Part shown: piece after piece, positions 15,754-25,183 of the stretch
Layout: each line of letters opens with the position of its first letter
Position numbering within the stretch: position 1 is the stretch's first letter
Origin: an uncultured Bacteroidales bacterium
GTDB taxonomy: Bacteria; Bacteroidota; Bacteroidia; Bacteroidales; Muribaculaceae
Reading direction: 5' to 3'
Assembly: GCA_902796035.1 (NCBI GenBank)
Contig: CADBNR010000005.1
Location: forward strand, 1 to 64,000
Length of the DNA stretch: 64,000 nucleotides
Made by a program: the position numbers and the translations under genes
The notes under the pieces: generated by a model
The model's input: the letters and a program-made list of their open reading frames with translations, nothing else
Told to the model about the DNA's origin: nothing
Databases searched by the model: none

Positions 15754-16764
15754 TTAACGAACCATTAATTTTTCAAATTGACCGGAGTACCATACCGTAG
15801 AGTCGGCCAGAACGAGCATGACCGAGAGCCTCGTGGACTTGTTGAGTCGTTTCACATCATCGGCGCCCATAGCCATGAACGCCGTGGCCAGTGCATCCGA
15901 CTCCATGGCAGTGCGTCCTATCACCGTGGCGCTGATCACGTCCGTACGCGCCGGGCGTCCCGTCCGTGCCGAAATGGTATGTCCGTAATATTGTTCCTTC
16001 TCGTCGCTCTGCAGGTTACGGTAATTGCCCGACGTGGCGATTCCGGCATCCGTCACCTCCACCACGCATTGAGAGTCGTGAAGTATGCGGTCTTTCTGCA
16101 TCACAGGGCGGTCGATCGATACACGCCATTTGCCTCCCTCCGGGCTCTTTCCGCGACACGAAATCTCTCCACCTATCTCCACAAGCCAGTCCTCCACACC
16201 GTTGCGTTGCAGCATCTCGCCCACGCAGTCGCAGCCATAGCCCTTGGCAATGGCCGAGAAATTGAACCGTATGCGGCTGCCGTCCTTCACGAGCGTATCC
16301 ATACTGAGCCGGGTCTTGTCTATGCCCACGAATTTCATCAGCGAATCGATGCGGGCCGTGTCTCCCGTGGCCTTATGCCCCTTGCCGAAGCCCCAGGCCT
16401 CGATCAGCGGCCCCAATGTCGGATCAAAGGCTCCATCCGTGAGCCGGTTCACTTTCACCGACTCAACGTATACCCTGATGAAATCGGTGTCTACGGCAGT
16501 GCTGTCGCTGACGTTGACCCGGCTCACAAGAGAGTTCTCGTCAAACACATTAAGTGATGCTCCCACCTTGTTCAGCACCTGCATTATCGAGTCTTTCAGC
16601 TCGGAACCTCCGTTATAAGTGACATGATATGTGGTGTTCCATATCATTCCCTCAGCGTTCTGATATTCACGCGAATCTCCGTTACCGGAGCGCCCGCATC
16701 CTCCTGAAAGAATGGATATGACGCCTGCGGCAGCGGCTAATATTCCGATTATAGTCCTATGCAT
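15754..16764 (-). CDS. apbE: FAD:protein FMN transferase
   Basis: A 336-residue protein from the ATG at 16764; one codon upstream is a TTG that is not needed. The hydrophobic N-terminus ends in a lipobox-like 'SGGC' (Cys about 23), so it is probably a periplasm-facing lipoprotein. ApbE attaches FMN to threonines of membrane flavoproteins such as NqrB, NqrC and RnfG. 'DGAFDPTLGPLIEAWGFG', 'NFSAIAKGYGCDCVGEMLQRNGVEDWLVEIGGEI' and 'GIATSGNYRN' are the family motifs. Its ATG overlaps the patatin stop codon by one base (TGATG), so the two are translationally coupled. No Nqr or Rnf genes are in the window. Confidence 0.94.
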   Translation of the reverse strand: MHRTIIGILAAAAGVISILSGGCGRSGNGDSREYQNAEGMIWNTTYHVTYNGGSELKDSIMQVLNKVGASLNVFDENSLVSRVNVSDSTAVDTDFIRVYVESVKVNRLTDGAFDPTLGPLIEAWGFGKGHKATGDTARIDSLMKFVGIDKTRLSMDTLVKDGSRIRFNFSAIAKGYGCDCVGEMLQRNGVEDWLVEIGGEISCRGKSPEGGKWRVSIDRPVMQKDRILHDSQCVVEVTDAGIATSGNYRNLQSDEKEQYYGHTISARTGRPARTDVISATVIGRTAMESDALATAFMAMGADDVKRLNKSTRLSVMLVLADSTVWYSGQFEKLMVR

Positions 16765-19145
16765 CAATGAATCAGTTTTGGGGCTTGGAAGAACAAGCCG
16801 AAGTTTATACCAAAATTCCAGTTATTCTTGGGCGAGCTGAGATAGTTGACATACAGGCTGAGGCTGGCGAACGGGAAATTATAGACAGCCGCCACCTCTC
16901 CGATGAACTCCACCTTAGGGAACCATTTGCCATACTCGGTCACACTGGGTCCCAAGTTCTTGAGCCCGCGCACCTTTGAGTATCCGTAGAAATCACCCCT
17001 GATCTGGAATCCGCGCGACGGCGTCCACACGGGTATCAGTCCGGCCGCGACATAATTGTCGGAACGGAACGCCTCGTTGAAATAGTTCTGGGTCGATGGC
17101 GTGGGCGCGAACTCCGCCGAATGCACCAATGTCGAAGTGTAGTTCTGCTTCAGCCTCTTGTAATTGCCCATCGCGTTGCCCATGACGCCGAGCTTCATGT
17201 TGCGGTGCAGAGGGAAGAACTGCTTGTAGTATGCCCACAAAGCGGCGTTCCAGTTGTCGCGCTGGGTGGTTTTCATCACGTTTTCCGGATAGAACGAACT
17301 CTTTTCGTAAGCTCCCCGGAATTCAAAATTCCAATGCACGCCCTCGCTGGGATACAGCTTTTTGTTCAGAGTGTTCTTTTCAAATCCCACTCTCAGCACT
17401 CCGAGCCAGTATTTGGTGCGGTCGCGCGAACGGTCGTGATACGACCCCTCGCTGTCGGGGAAGTACCGGTCGTTCATATATCCCCATGCGGCCGACACCC
17501 ATCCCTTGACCTTGCGGCTCGCGGCCCATATATAGCTTGCCCGCAGATAATTCTCATCCTCGGTGATGAACGCCGGCGAACCGGTCTGATAGAACAGCAC
17601 CTCCGAATCGTAATATTTCTGTCGGCTCATCAGTCCGTCCAGCTGCACCAGCGAGGGGCGCGCGCTCGGGAATGTGAACCTTGCCGACAGCAGTCCGGCA
17701 TAGTAACTCTGTCCTACCCAGCCGCTGACCGACACGTCCAGCGAGTTGAAGCTCATGGAGTGGTATCCGAACTTCAGATACAGCATTGAGTTGGTGGACG
17801 ATGATATCCATCCCCCCACCCCGATGTTCCACGGTCGTTTCTGGCTGGCTTCCAGCAACAGGGTGTTGCGTCCGTCCTTGCCGAACTCGGCCCGTGGCAC
17901 CAGATTGTTGAGCGTACCGTCGGTTACGGCTCGGTAATAGGAATTGATCACGCCGGGCATTCCGATGGTATGGGAACGTCCACCGAAAAAGAGGAAACGC
18001 AGGTATCGCGCCTGATCGGGCGTGGCACCCGTCACGGCTATCGAGTCGAACTCCAGGGCAGGCGTCGTTGCCGCGAATCCGGCGCGGCTTGCATTAAGAT
18101 CTTCCGGCGTGCGCCGGGCCGTGACGCGCTTCTTGATGCTGTCTATCATGGCCAGTCCCGATTTATAGCCTATCTCGTATATTTCCTTGGCCTTGTCGAA
18201 CTGCAGCACGGCAAAATTCGACACCGGGACCTTTATCTTGATTCCATCGGCGCTCGGCATGGAGTAGTCGTTGTTCTGGATTATCATGTCCTCAAGCTGC
18301 GAGTAGAGGTTGCCGCGCATCGGGGCCTTGTCGGCTCCGGCCACCTGCACTCCTATCATGAAATCGGGATGGAAGTCCTTCTCCATCACGTTCACCGGGA
18401 AGTTGTCGTATATGCCGCCGTCATATACCAGCACACCGTCCAGCTTGATGGGACGGAACACGAGCGGGAAACTCATCGACGCGCGCACGGCGTCGCCGAG
18501 CGAGCCGTGCGACAGCACTATCTTATGCTTGTGGTAGACATCGGATGTGACGCATCTGAACGGCACGAACAGATTGTTGAAATTCTCCCCGCATTGCTCG
18601 CTGTACGGCCCGTACAGGTTCAGGAACTCTATGTTCATGGGCAACGGGCTGATCAGCGATGTGGGCAGCACCTCGTTCAGCATCTTCTTGCCGCCGGACT
18701 TGAAGTTGATGTTCACTTCAAGCCATTTCGGCGTGGGGGCCGGCTGGATGTAGTAGTAAATCCGTTCAGGCGGAATCGTACCGGTGCTCCAGTACCCGAA
18801 ATCCGAGCTGGTGAAGAATTTCAGCATACGCTCCGGGCTCCATCCGCATGAATACAGCGAGCCGACGATGGCGCCCATCGATGTTCCCGTCACATAATCT
18901 ATCGGAATATTGTTTTCCTCCAGGGCCTTGATCACGCCCACGTGGGCTATCCCCTTGGCACCGCCGCCGCTCAGCACCAGTCCTACCGTCTGCCGGTCCG
19001 GTCTGGCTATACTGTCATTGTGCGGCGTGCGTATCACTGAATCAGGCATGGCCGACGAGCCTGTGGCGTTCACACCGAAGGCAGCGGATATGACACACAC
19101 CGCCAAGCATAACCTTTTCGCAATATTCCTTGTCCCGCTCATCAT
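16764..19145 (-). CDS. Patatin-like phospholipase with outer-membrane barrel
   Basis: A 793-residue protein with an N-terminal signal peptide. The patatin domain (about 52-330) has the oxyanion 'LSGGGAKGIAHVGVI', the nucleophile elbow 'GTSMG' (Ser 89) and the Asp of 'YDGGIYDNFPV' near 238. From about 380 there is a linker and then alternating beta-strand sequence to the end, as in PlpD-type patatins with a BamA/Omp85-like barrel. It most likely displays or secretes a lipase at the cell surface. It sits between serB (46 bases) and apbE (1-base overlap) in one unit. Residues 1 and 2 are both Met, so the start could be one codon later. Confidence 0.9.
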   Translation of the reverse strand: MMSGTRNIAKRLCLAVCVISAAFGVNATGSSAMPDSVIRTPHNDSIARPDRQTVGLVLSGGGAKGIAHVGVIKALEENNIPIDYVTGTSMGAIVGSLYSCGWSPERMLKFFTSSDFGYWSTGTIPPERIYYYIQPAPTPKWLEVNINFKSGGKKMLNEVLPTSLISPLPMNIEFLNLYGPYSEQCGENFNNLFVPFRCVTSDVYHKHKIVLSHGSLGDAVRASMSFPLVFRPIKLDGVLVYDGGIYDNFPVNVMEKDFHPDFMIGVQVAGADKAPMRGNLYSQLEDMIIQNNDYSMPSADGIKIKVPVSNFAVLQFDKAKEIYEIGYKSGLAMIDSIKKRVTARRTPEDLNASRAGFAATTPALEFDSIAVTGATPDQARYLRFLFFGGRSHTIGMPGVINSYYRAVTDGTLNNLVPRAEFGKDGRNTLLLEASQKRPWNIGVGGWISSSTNSMLYLKFGYHSMSFNSLDVSVSGWVGQSYYAGLLSARFTFPSARPSLVQLDGLMSRQKYYDSEVLFYQTGSPAFITEDENYLRASYIWAASRKVKGWVSAAWGYMNDRYFPDSEGSYHDRSRDRTKYWLGVLRVGFEKNTLNKKLYPSEGVHWNFEFRGAYEKSSFYPENVMKTTQRDNWNAALWAYYKQFFPLHRNMKLGVMGNAMGNYKRLKQNYTSTLVHSAEFAPTPSTQNYFNEAFRSDNYVAAGLIPVWTPSRGFQIRGDFYGYSKVRGLKNLGPSVTEYGKWFPKVEFIGEVAAVYNFPFASLSLYVNYLSSPKNNWNFGINFGLFFQAPKLIH

Positions 19146-19191
19146 GTCTGCGGCTCAAAGCCGAATAAGATATGCGGCCGAAGCCGCGCGT

Positions 19192-20433
19192 TTATAGCTT
19201 CATGTAGGAGTCCTTGAATCCCAGGAAGTAGAGCACGCCGTCAAGACCTATGGTCGAAATGCTCTGCGAGGCTTCGGCCTTTACCTTGGGCTTGGCGTGG
19301 AACGCTATGCCCAGGCCGGCTTCGGACAGCATCGGCAGGTCGTTGGCACCGTCGCCTACGGCTATGGTCTGCGCGATGTCGATGTTCTCCACCTGCGCCA
19401 GCAGCTTCAGCAACTCGCGCTTCCGCTTGCCGTCGACTATGTCGCCCACATAGCGGCCTGTCAACTTTCCGTCAGGACCAATCTCCAGTTCATTAGCATA
19501 AACGTAATCGAAGCCGAATCGGTTCTTAAGACTCTGTCCGAAATAGGTAAAACCGCCCGACAATATGGCTGTCTTATAGCCGGAGCGTTTCAATACCGAC
19601 ATCAGTTTATCCACACCCTCGGTGATGGGCAGGTTGTCGGCTATTTCCTTCATCACCGACACGTCCAGACCCTTGAGCAGAGCCACCCTTCGCGTAAAAC
19701 CTTCGCAGAAGTCTATCTCGCCGCGCATCGCGCTCTCTGTTATGGCCCGCACCTGAGGCCCCACTCCGGCACGGTCGGCCAGCTCGTCTATCACCTCGGT
19801 GCGTATCAGGGTGGAATCCATGTCGAAACATATCAGCCGGCGGCAGCGGCGGTACATGGTGTCCTCCTGCATCGACACGTCAAAATTCAGTTCCGACGTA
19901 AGCCGCAGTATGTCGCTCTGCATCCGGGTCTTGTCCTTGGGATTGCCACGCACCGAGAATTCGATGCAAGCCTTGGTGGCCATCTCCGTGTTGGTGTCCA
20001 GTGGCATACGGCCGGTCAGACGTGTTATCGTGTCGATGTTCAGGCCCTGGTTGGCTATTATCTTCGATATCTCCGATATGTGCCGCGCCGTGATGTGCCG
20101 TCCCAGCAGCGTCAGGATGTAGCGGTTCTTGCCCTGGGCGGCTACCCACGACCGGTATTCCTCCTCGGGCACGATGCTGAACTGCACCTGCACGTGCATC
20201 TCGTTGGTGGCGAACAGCAGTTCCTTCAGTATGTCGCCGCTGCGGGTGCTGTCGGTCATCACCAGCATGCCCATCGCAAGGGTGTGGTGAATGTCGGCTT
20301 GGCCTATGTCCAGTATCGTGGCGTCATGGTCGGCCAGTATGCCGGTCAGCTGGGCCGTGATGCCGGCCCGGTCCGGGCCGGATATCTTTATCAGTATCAG
20401 CTCGCGGTGAGCTTCCTTTTCGTTTTTACTCAC
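19192..20433 (-). CDS. serB: Phosphoserine phosphatase with tandem ACT domains
   Basis: A 413-residue enzyme for the last step of serine synthesis (phosphoserine to serine). Two ACT-type regions (about 12-90 and 104-190) precede a HAD phosphatase domain. HAD motif I 'CFDMDSTLI' has the nucleophile D204; 'AILSGGFTYFG' and 'GDGANDLPMLSEAGLG' are motifs II-IV. The start is a GTG at 20433, because the next Met lies inside the first ACT domain. The ACT regions suggest feedback by an amino acid, presumably serine, which is inference. It lies 39 bases downstream of the Sel1 gene. Confidence 0.95.
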   Translation of the reverse strand: MSKNEKEAHRELILIKISGPDRAGITAQLTGILADHDATILDIGQADIHHTLAMGMLVMTDSTRSGDILKELLFATNEMHVQVQFSIVPEEEYRSWVAAQGKNRYILTLLGRHITARHISEISKIIANQGLNIDTITRLTGRMPLDTNTEMATKACIEFSVRGNPKDKTRMQSDILRLTSELNFDVSMQEDTMYRRCRRLICFDMDSTLIRTEVIDELADRAGVGPQVRAITESAMRGEIDFCEGFTRRVALLKGLDVSVMKEIADNLPITEGVDKLMSVLKRSGYKTAILSGGFTYFGQSLKNRFGFDYVYANELEIGPDGKLTGRYVGDIVDGKRKRELLKLLAQVENIDIAQTIAVGDGANDLPMLSEAGLGIAFHAKPKVKAEASQSISTIGLDGVLYFLGFKDSYMKL

Positions 20434-20472
20434 GGTGTTTTCAGTTTATAGTGTGTATCGGTACGGGGTCCG

Positions 20473-21510
20473 TTATCTTCTTTTCGACTTGTGTCCGGAT
20501 TTAGCAGCAGCCTTGTGGTTACAGCTCCTGGACGATGCCGCCACACCCGTTTTCTTTCTGGTCGCGCCCGTTTTGGTCGGGCGCAGCTTCACTCCGTTGG
20601 ACTGAAGCATGCTTACCTGTCCGGCAGCGTCGGAATATGAGCTTTCGGCCGCCTGCATAAAATATTTCAGGGCTCGGGGCAGATCCTGCTGCACTCCGAC
20701 ACCGTCACGCAGCATGATGGCGAAATTGTATGCTCCCTGCGCGCTGCCGCGTTCGGCCGCACGCCAGTAGTTTTCGGCTGCCACACGCTTGTCCTGGAGC
20801 ACGCCGCGGCCCAGCTCGAATTCCTTGGCCGTAGCCAGCAGCGCCTCCACATGGCCGTTGCGCGCGGCGCGGCGATACCAGTATGCCGCCTCCTTGTCGC
20901 TGCGGCTCACGCCGATACCGGCGTCGTACATCTTGCCGATCTGGAACTGAGCATTCTCATTGCCCTGTTCGGCCGAACGCGCCAGCCATTTCCAGGCCTC
21001 GCTGACGTTTTGCTCCACGCCCGCGCCGGCAAGGTAGCACATACCTATCACATATTGCGCCGAGGCATCCCCCTGACGGGCCTGTGCCATATTGGCCGTG
21101 TAATCGCCGGCCTTGACACTGCTTTTGTCAGATTCGGATATGGCGTATACGGGATCCTTGCCTGCCGACTCAGCTTCATCGTCCGGGCGATAGGATTTCC
21201 GGGGTTTCGCACCTTTGGCTACAGTAGCACCCGATGCGGGAACGCTCGTTTTGGCCTTGGCTACGGAGGTTGCGGGAACTTCCACCTTTACTGTCTGTTC
21301 GGCCGCTTCGGCCAGACTGTCGCGCCGCTCCACATATTTCAGCACCGTCGGACTCTTGATGACGATGTCGTCGCCCGGATTGTGCGTCGTGTCGTTCTGC
21401 TCATACCGCTCGGGGTACAACGCATTGGTTATGTCTACGTATTGTGCCTGTAATCCAAAAGCCGCCATACCTGCCATGGCGGCCGCTATCATGCTTCCTT
21501 TTACTTTCAT
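20473..21510 (-). CDS. Secreted Sel1-repeat protein
   Basis: A 345-residue protein with a signal peptide (about 1-22, 'AAFGLQA'). A low-complexity linker is followed by four Sel1-like repeats between about 143 and 290 ('AQYVIGMCYLAGAGVEQNVSEAWKWLARSAEQGN', 'AQFQIGKMYDAGIGVSRSDKEAAYWYRRAARNGH', and two more). Sel1 repeats form helical scaffolds for protein-protein contacts. The last 45 residues are very basic and Ser/Lys-rich. The partner is unknown. It is upstream of serB on the same strand. Confidence 0.88.
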   Translation of the reverse strand: MKVKGSMIAAAMAGMAAFGLQAQYVDITNALYPERYEQNDTTHNPGDDIVIKSPTVLKYVERRDSLAEAAEQTVKVEVPATSVAKAKTSVPASGATVAKGAKPRKSYRPDDEAESAGKDPVYAISESDKSSVKAGDYTANMAQARQGDASAQYVIGMCYLAGAGVEQNVSEAWKWLARSAEQGNENAQFQIGKMYDAGIGVSRSDKEAAYWYRRAARNGHVEALLATAKEFELGRGVLQDKRVAAENYWRAAERGSAQGAYNFAIMLRDGVGVQQDLPRALKYFMQAAESSYSDAAGQVSMLQSNGVKLRPTKTGATRKKTGVAASSRSCNHKAAAKSGHKSKRR

Positions 21511-21527
21511 ATATATTTGTAAAGAAT

Positions 21528-21554
21528 ACGGCGCCCAGAATTGAGTGCCGTATC
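21528..21554 (-). terminator. Hairpin between the DUF349 gene and the Sel1 gene
   Basis: ATACGGC at 21528-21534 pairs with GCCGTAT at 21548-21554. On the minus strand it lies about 20 bases after the DUF349 stop and is followed by TTCTTTAC, a weak T-tract. It probably ends the DUF349 transcript. Confidence 0.5.
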
Positions 21555-21575
21555 CATGTATGTCTCGGTTAATGA

Positions 21576-23501
21576 TTAATCTTCTGCCTTTTCTTCAGCC
21601 TTGAGTTCTTCTTTCGCTTCAGCCTTGGGTTCCTCGGCTGCTGCGGGTTTAGCGGCCTCGGGATTGTCCACCATGCGGATTTTCTGCTTGATCTCCTCTA
21701 TCTCCTCCTTGAGACGGGCTATCTTGCGTTCCATCTCCTTCAGCATCGAGTTGCCGGCCGACGACTTGACGTTGAAGAATCCGAGATTGTTCTCGTATGT
21801 CAGCAGGTCGCTCTTGCGGGCCTCCAGGGCACGTACCAGTTTCTCGCGCTCGCTGCTTACCTTGCTGCCGTCGCCACGCATACGGTCCATCTTCTCCTGC
21901 CAGTTGTTCATGCGGCGGCTGTTCTCACGCTCTGTGTATGTGTTGTACAGCGTGTCGCATATCTCGCGGTATTCCTTGAAGATGGTGTCCTTCACCTTGA
22001 AGGGAACGAAGCCGATTTTGTTCCATTCGGCCTGCAGGTCTTTCACCTGACCGATCACCTCGCGGCGGTCGCCGTCCAGCGGCAGTTCCTTCAGCTTGGC
22101 TATGATGGCTTTCTTGGCGTCCAGGTTCTCGTTCTCCTCCTTGCGGCGCTCGCGGGTCTGACGCTTGCGCTCGTCGAAGAAGTAATTGCATGCGTCCGTA
22201 AATCGCTTCCATACCTCGTCGCTCTGCTTGCGCGGAACGGCGCCGATGGTCTTCCATTCGGCCTGCAGGCGTACTATCTCGTCCGTCGGATTCTTCACAT
22301 CCGCATTCTCCTTCAGCTTCTCGGCCTTCTCGCACAGGGCTATCTTCTTAGCCAGGTTCTCGTTGAATCCCTCGCGTGTGCGGCGGAAGTATTCGGTCTT
22401 GGCCTCGAAGAAGTTGTCGCAGGCGCGGCGGAAGCGGGTGTAGAGCGCGGTGTTGGCTTTCTTCGACGCATAGCCGTATTCCTTCCACTTCTTCTGCAGG
22501 TTGATGATCTGGTCGGTCATCGTGTTCCACTGCGCGAATGTGGTGTTCTCGCTGGGATTCAGCTCCTCTATCTGCTTGCAGAGTTCCTCCTTGGCGGCCT
22601 CGTTGATCTGCTCGGAAGCCTTGCGCTGCTCGAAATATTCCTGATGACGCTTGTTCACCACCGTCGATGCCTCGCGGAATTCCTCCCACAGACTCTCGCG
22701 CAGCTCCTTGGCCACCGGGCCTATGTTGCGCCATTCCTCGTGCAGTTCCTGCAGCTTGCGGAACGCCTGCACCGGATCGTTCACCTCGCTGAGCTTGCGG
22801 GCCTCGTCCACCAATGCCCGCTTGGCCTCAAGGTTCTTGCGGAAATCAAGGTCGCGGAGCTCCTTGTTCATCTTAAGATGATCGTAAAACTGCTCTCCTA
22901 CGGTCTGGAAATTCTTCCATATCTCGCTTTCGGCAGCCGGCGGCACATCCTTGATGGCGCGGAAATCGGCCTGAAGCTGCTGAAATTCCTGAAATTTAAC
23001 GTTTACAGTGTCGATGTCCGACGCTATGGCGTTCATCTTCTCCAGCAACTCGAGCTTCTGCTCCAGATTGGCCTGGCGGCGCGCCTCGTCGGCGGCTATG
23101 TATTCCTGACGTTTCTCCTTGAATGTAGCGTAGAGCGTGTTGAATTCATTCTCCAGCTCATCGGGCTTGGCTGCAAACGCCGCCGGTTCGTTGCCGGCCT
23201 CTACAAACGCGTTCAGCTCCTCCAGTCGCTCGCGGCTGCGCAGACTGAAAAAGGCCTGCTTCATCGCCGTCACTTCCCGATGGCTTTCCATCTTGTCATT
23301 CTCCAGAATCTCCTTCATCGCGGCCACGAGTTCTTCCTTGCTCATCGCGTGTACGTTGCGGGCCGGAGCCTCCTCTGTCTCTGCTACACATGCGCCTTCA
23401 GTGGGCTCGCCGGCCGCTGCCTCGACTTCCGGAGTCTCGACTTCCGTAGCCTCTACATCCGTCACTTCCACTTCAGGTACCTTCTTTTCAAGTTCGTCCA
23501 T
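21576..23501 (-). CDS. DUF349 repeat protein
   Basis: The start chosen is the ATG at 23501 ('MDELEKKVPEVEV'), giving 641 residues; an in-frame upstream extension of 33 residues looks untranslated. A Glu/Val/Thr-rich acidic N-terminus is followed by about five DUF349 helical repeats ('LQAEWNKIGFVPFKVKDTIFKEYREICD' is the clearest), then a coiled coil and an Ala/Glu/Lys-rich tail. DUF349 proteins are highly charged and helical with no settled biochemical role. No signal peptide, so cytoplasmic. It follows the cyclophilin gene and may be co-transcribed. Confidence 0.9.
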   Translation of the reverse strand: MDELEKKVPEVEVTDVEATEVETPEVEAAAGEPTEGACVAETEEAPARNVHAMSKEELVAAMKEILENDKMESHREVTAMKQAFFSLRSRERLEELNAFVEAGNEPAAFAAKPDELENEFNTLYATFKEKRQEYIAADEARRQANLEQKLELLEKMNAIASDIDTVNVKFQEFQQLQADFRAIKDVPPAAESEIWKNFQTVGEQFYDHLKMNKELRDLDFRKNLEAKRALVDEARKLSEVNDPVQAFRKLQELHEEWRNIGPVAKELRESLWEEFREASTVVNKRHQEYFEQRKASEQINEAAKEELCKQIEELNPSENTTFAQWNTMTDQIINLQKKWKEYGYASKKANTALYTRFRRACDNFFEAKTEYFRRTREGFNENLAKKIALCEKAEKLKENADVKNPTDEIVRLQAEWKTIGAVPRKQSDEVWKRFTDACNYFFDERKRQTRERRKEENENLDAKKAIIAKLKELPLDGDRREVIGQVKDLQAEWNKIGFVPFKVKDTIFKEYREICDTLYNTYTERENSRRMNNWQEKMDRMRGDGSKVSSEREKLVRALEARKSDLLTYENNLGFFNVKSSAGNSMLKEMERKIARLKEEIEEIKQKIRMVDNPEAAKPAAAEEPKAEAKEELKAEEKAED

Positions 23502-23630
23502 TGTCTGTTTGTTCTCGATCCCTCCGACTCTTTGTTGATTGGAATTCGGACCGAATTTCATATTTCGCTGTAAATTTAATGGTTTTATCCGTTTTGGCAA
23601 AATTTACAGCTCATTATTTTATCTGTAAGT

Positions 23631-24668
23631 TTATTTCTCCACGATTTTTGCGCTTATTATGCGTATGTCATCCTTAGGACGGTCGCGGGGGTCGGTTTCA
23701 GCTTTCTGAATCTTCTCCACCGTTTCCATGCCCGACACCACCTCGCCGAACACAGTATACTGTCCGTCCAGATGAGGCGTACCTCCGACGGTAGTGTAAT
23801 CGTTCACAAGATTTTCTGGCAGGGGAGTCTCGGGATGCCATTTAAGCACGTCTCTTTCCATGTGGGCATAAATGGTGTCCATCAAGGCTCGTGCCTCATC
23901 GTTGTCAATCTCCTTAAGCTTCCTTATGCTCTCGGCGTTCATATTTTCCAGCGCCCTGTACATGGTCTGACGCTTCCGCATCAGTATGGCGCGGTTCATC
24001 TTCTCGAGCTGTTCGCGGCTGTATTTCTGACCCGTCACTATGTAGAACTGACTGCCGCTGCTGCGACGCTGCGGATTGAACTGGTCGCCCGTGCGGGCTG
24101 CCGCCAGCGCCCCATATTTGTGGTAGTGCTCAGGATACTTTATCTCGGCCGGCAGCGTATAGCTCGGATCTCCTGCGCCAAGAGCCTCGCCTGCCCCCGC
24201 GTTCTTGGAATTCGGATCGCCGGTCTGTACCATGAATTCGTCTATAACGCGATGGAACAGCATCCCATCATAATAACCCTCCTTAACCAGCTTCTCGAAA
24301 TTATCGCGATGCTCGGGAGTATCGTCATAAAGCTTGATACGTATCGGACCCATCGTGGTCGCGAAGTCCACCATTATATTCTTTTCCACTATCGGTTTCT
24401 CCTGTTCCTGCACTTTCGTTTTTACTTTCAGCAATTCGGTTCCGGGACGAACGTTCTGTGCGGCCTTCGACTGACCCGTCCGTGCGCTCGCGGTTCCTTT
24501 TGCCGTACCGGTTGTTTTTTTCTTAGCGGCACATGTGGTTGCGGTCTTCTGTGAGGTCCGTGCCTTTTGGGTGGTGCGCACCTGTGTCCCGCTTTTGTTT
24601 ACGGCAGCCTCGCCGTTGGCTATCATTCCGACAGTCAGCAGGAGCACGCCCAATATGTTACATCGCAT
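23631..24668 (-). CDS. Secreted cyclophilin-type peptidyl-prolyl isomerase
   Basis: A 345-residue protein with a signal peptide ('NILGVLLLTVGMIANGEA'), a Thr/Lys/Ala-rich linker (about 25-90), and a cyclophilin domain from about 95 onwards. The motifs 'IRIKLYDDTPEHRDNFEKLVKEGYYDGMLFHRVIDEFMVQTGDP' and 'SSGSQFYIVTG' identify it; a helical insertion of about 80 residues interrupts the domain before 'HLDGQYTVFGEVVSGMETVEKI'. It speeds proline cis-trans isomerisation during folding of exported proteins. Its start overlaps the preceding small gene by 11 bases. Confidence 0.93.
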   Translation of the reverse strand: MRCNILGVLLLTVGMIANGEAAVNKSGTQVRTTQKARTSQKTATTCAAKKKTTGTAKGTASARTGQSKAAQNVRPGTELLKVKTKVQEQEKPIVEKNIMVDFATTMGPIRIKLYDDTPEHRDNFEKLVKEGYYDGMLFHRVIDEFMVQTGDPNSKNAGAGEALGAGDPSYTLPAEIKYPEHYHKYGALAAARTGDQFNPQRRSSGSQFYIVTGQKYSREQLEKMNRAILMRKRQTMYRALENMNAESIRKLKEIDNDEARALMDTIYAHMERDVLKWHPETPLPENLVNDYTTVGGTPHLDGQYTVFGEVVSGMETVEKIQKAETDPRDRPKDDIRIISAKIVEK

Positions 24669-25020
24669 CTTCTTCAGGGTGTATGCGCCGGTATATCCGG
24701 CGGAAATTATTATCCGTTTCTTTCAGTTCCGCCACATGCTCTTCGTAGTCGCTGCCCCACAGGGCCTCGAGCAACGAACCGATGTAACGGCGTTCCCGAT
24801 CCTTTTCGATGGCCCCCTCCACCAGCGGACTCAGCCAGCATTCAAACCGCTCGCGGTCTATCGCCGCAAGATAACGGGCCGTGCTCGCCAGAAACTGTCC
24901 CGTCTGGTCCGCCCCCCTTAATTTATCAACTATTTCTTTAGGATCGCTCCCCAGTTCGTCCACATGGTCAACTATATATTCATACAGCTCCATACCTTTG
25001 CTTTCGTTCTGTTCGCTCAT
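24658..25020 (-). CDS. Small cytoplasmic protein of unknown function
   Basis: A 120-residue acidic, helical protein with no signal peptide or membrane segment. I do not recognise a domain. Notable features are many Glu/Asp residues at the N-terminus, a central 'TARYLAAIDRERFECWLSPLVEGAIEKDRERRYIGSLLEALWG' and a C-terminal 'NNFRRIYRRIHPEEDAM'. It overlaps the cyclophilin start by 11 bases, so translation of the pair is coupled. The overlap and coding character make it a real gene. It is divergent from the cytidylate kinase-like gene. Confidence 0.8.
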   Translation of the reverse strand: MSEQNESKGMELYEYIVDHVDELGSDPKEIVDKLRGADQTGQFLASTARYLAAIDRERFECWLSPLVEGAIEKDRERRYIGSLLEALWGSDYEEHVAELKETDNNFRRIYRRIHPEEDAM

Positions 25021-25068
25021 AATGTTCTTGTTGTCTTAAAAAATCTGTTTCAAAAACAGACGTTTGGA

Positions 25069-25100
25069 ATTGCAAAAATACCTAATTATTTATAATTTTG
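25069..25100 (+). promoter_or_regulatory. Probable promoter of the cytidylate kinase-like gene
   Basis: ATTG (25069-25072), 20 bases, TAATTTTG (25093-25100). The -7 element is perfect and the -33 element has one mismatch. A minus-strand TATTTTTG (25073-25080), possibly serving the divergent gene at 25020, lies inside the same stretch, so the two promoters would overlap and compete. Confidence 0.6.
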
Positions 25101-25183
25101 AGCCAATTTCTGAAATATTTTTATCCGCGCATCCATCGATCGATCCGGATTATACACAATATTAAATTAATTATCAGAGCGTT

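Noticed and set aside
19297..20451. 384-residue open frame on the plus strand
   Set aside because: Antisense to serB, which has complete HAD motifs; the shadow has no domain signal.
23502..23600. 33-residue N-terminal extension of the DUF349 protein
   Set aside because: It reads as untranslated leader; the acidic 'MDELEKK' start is a better fit to relatives.
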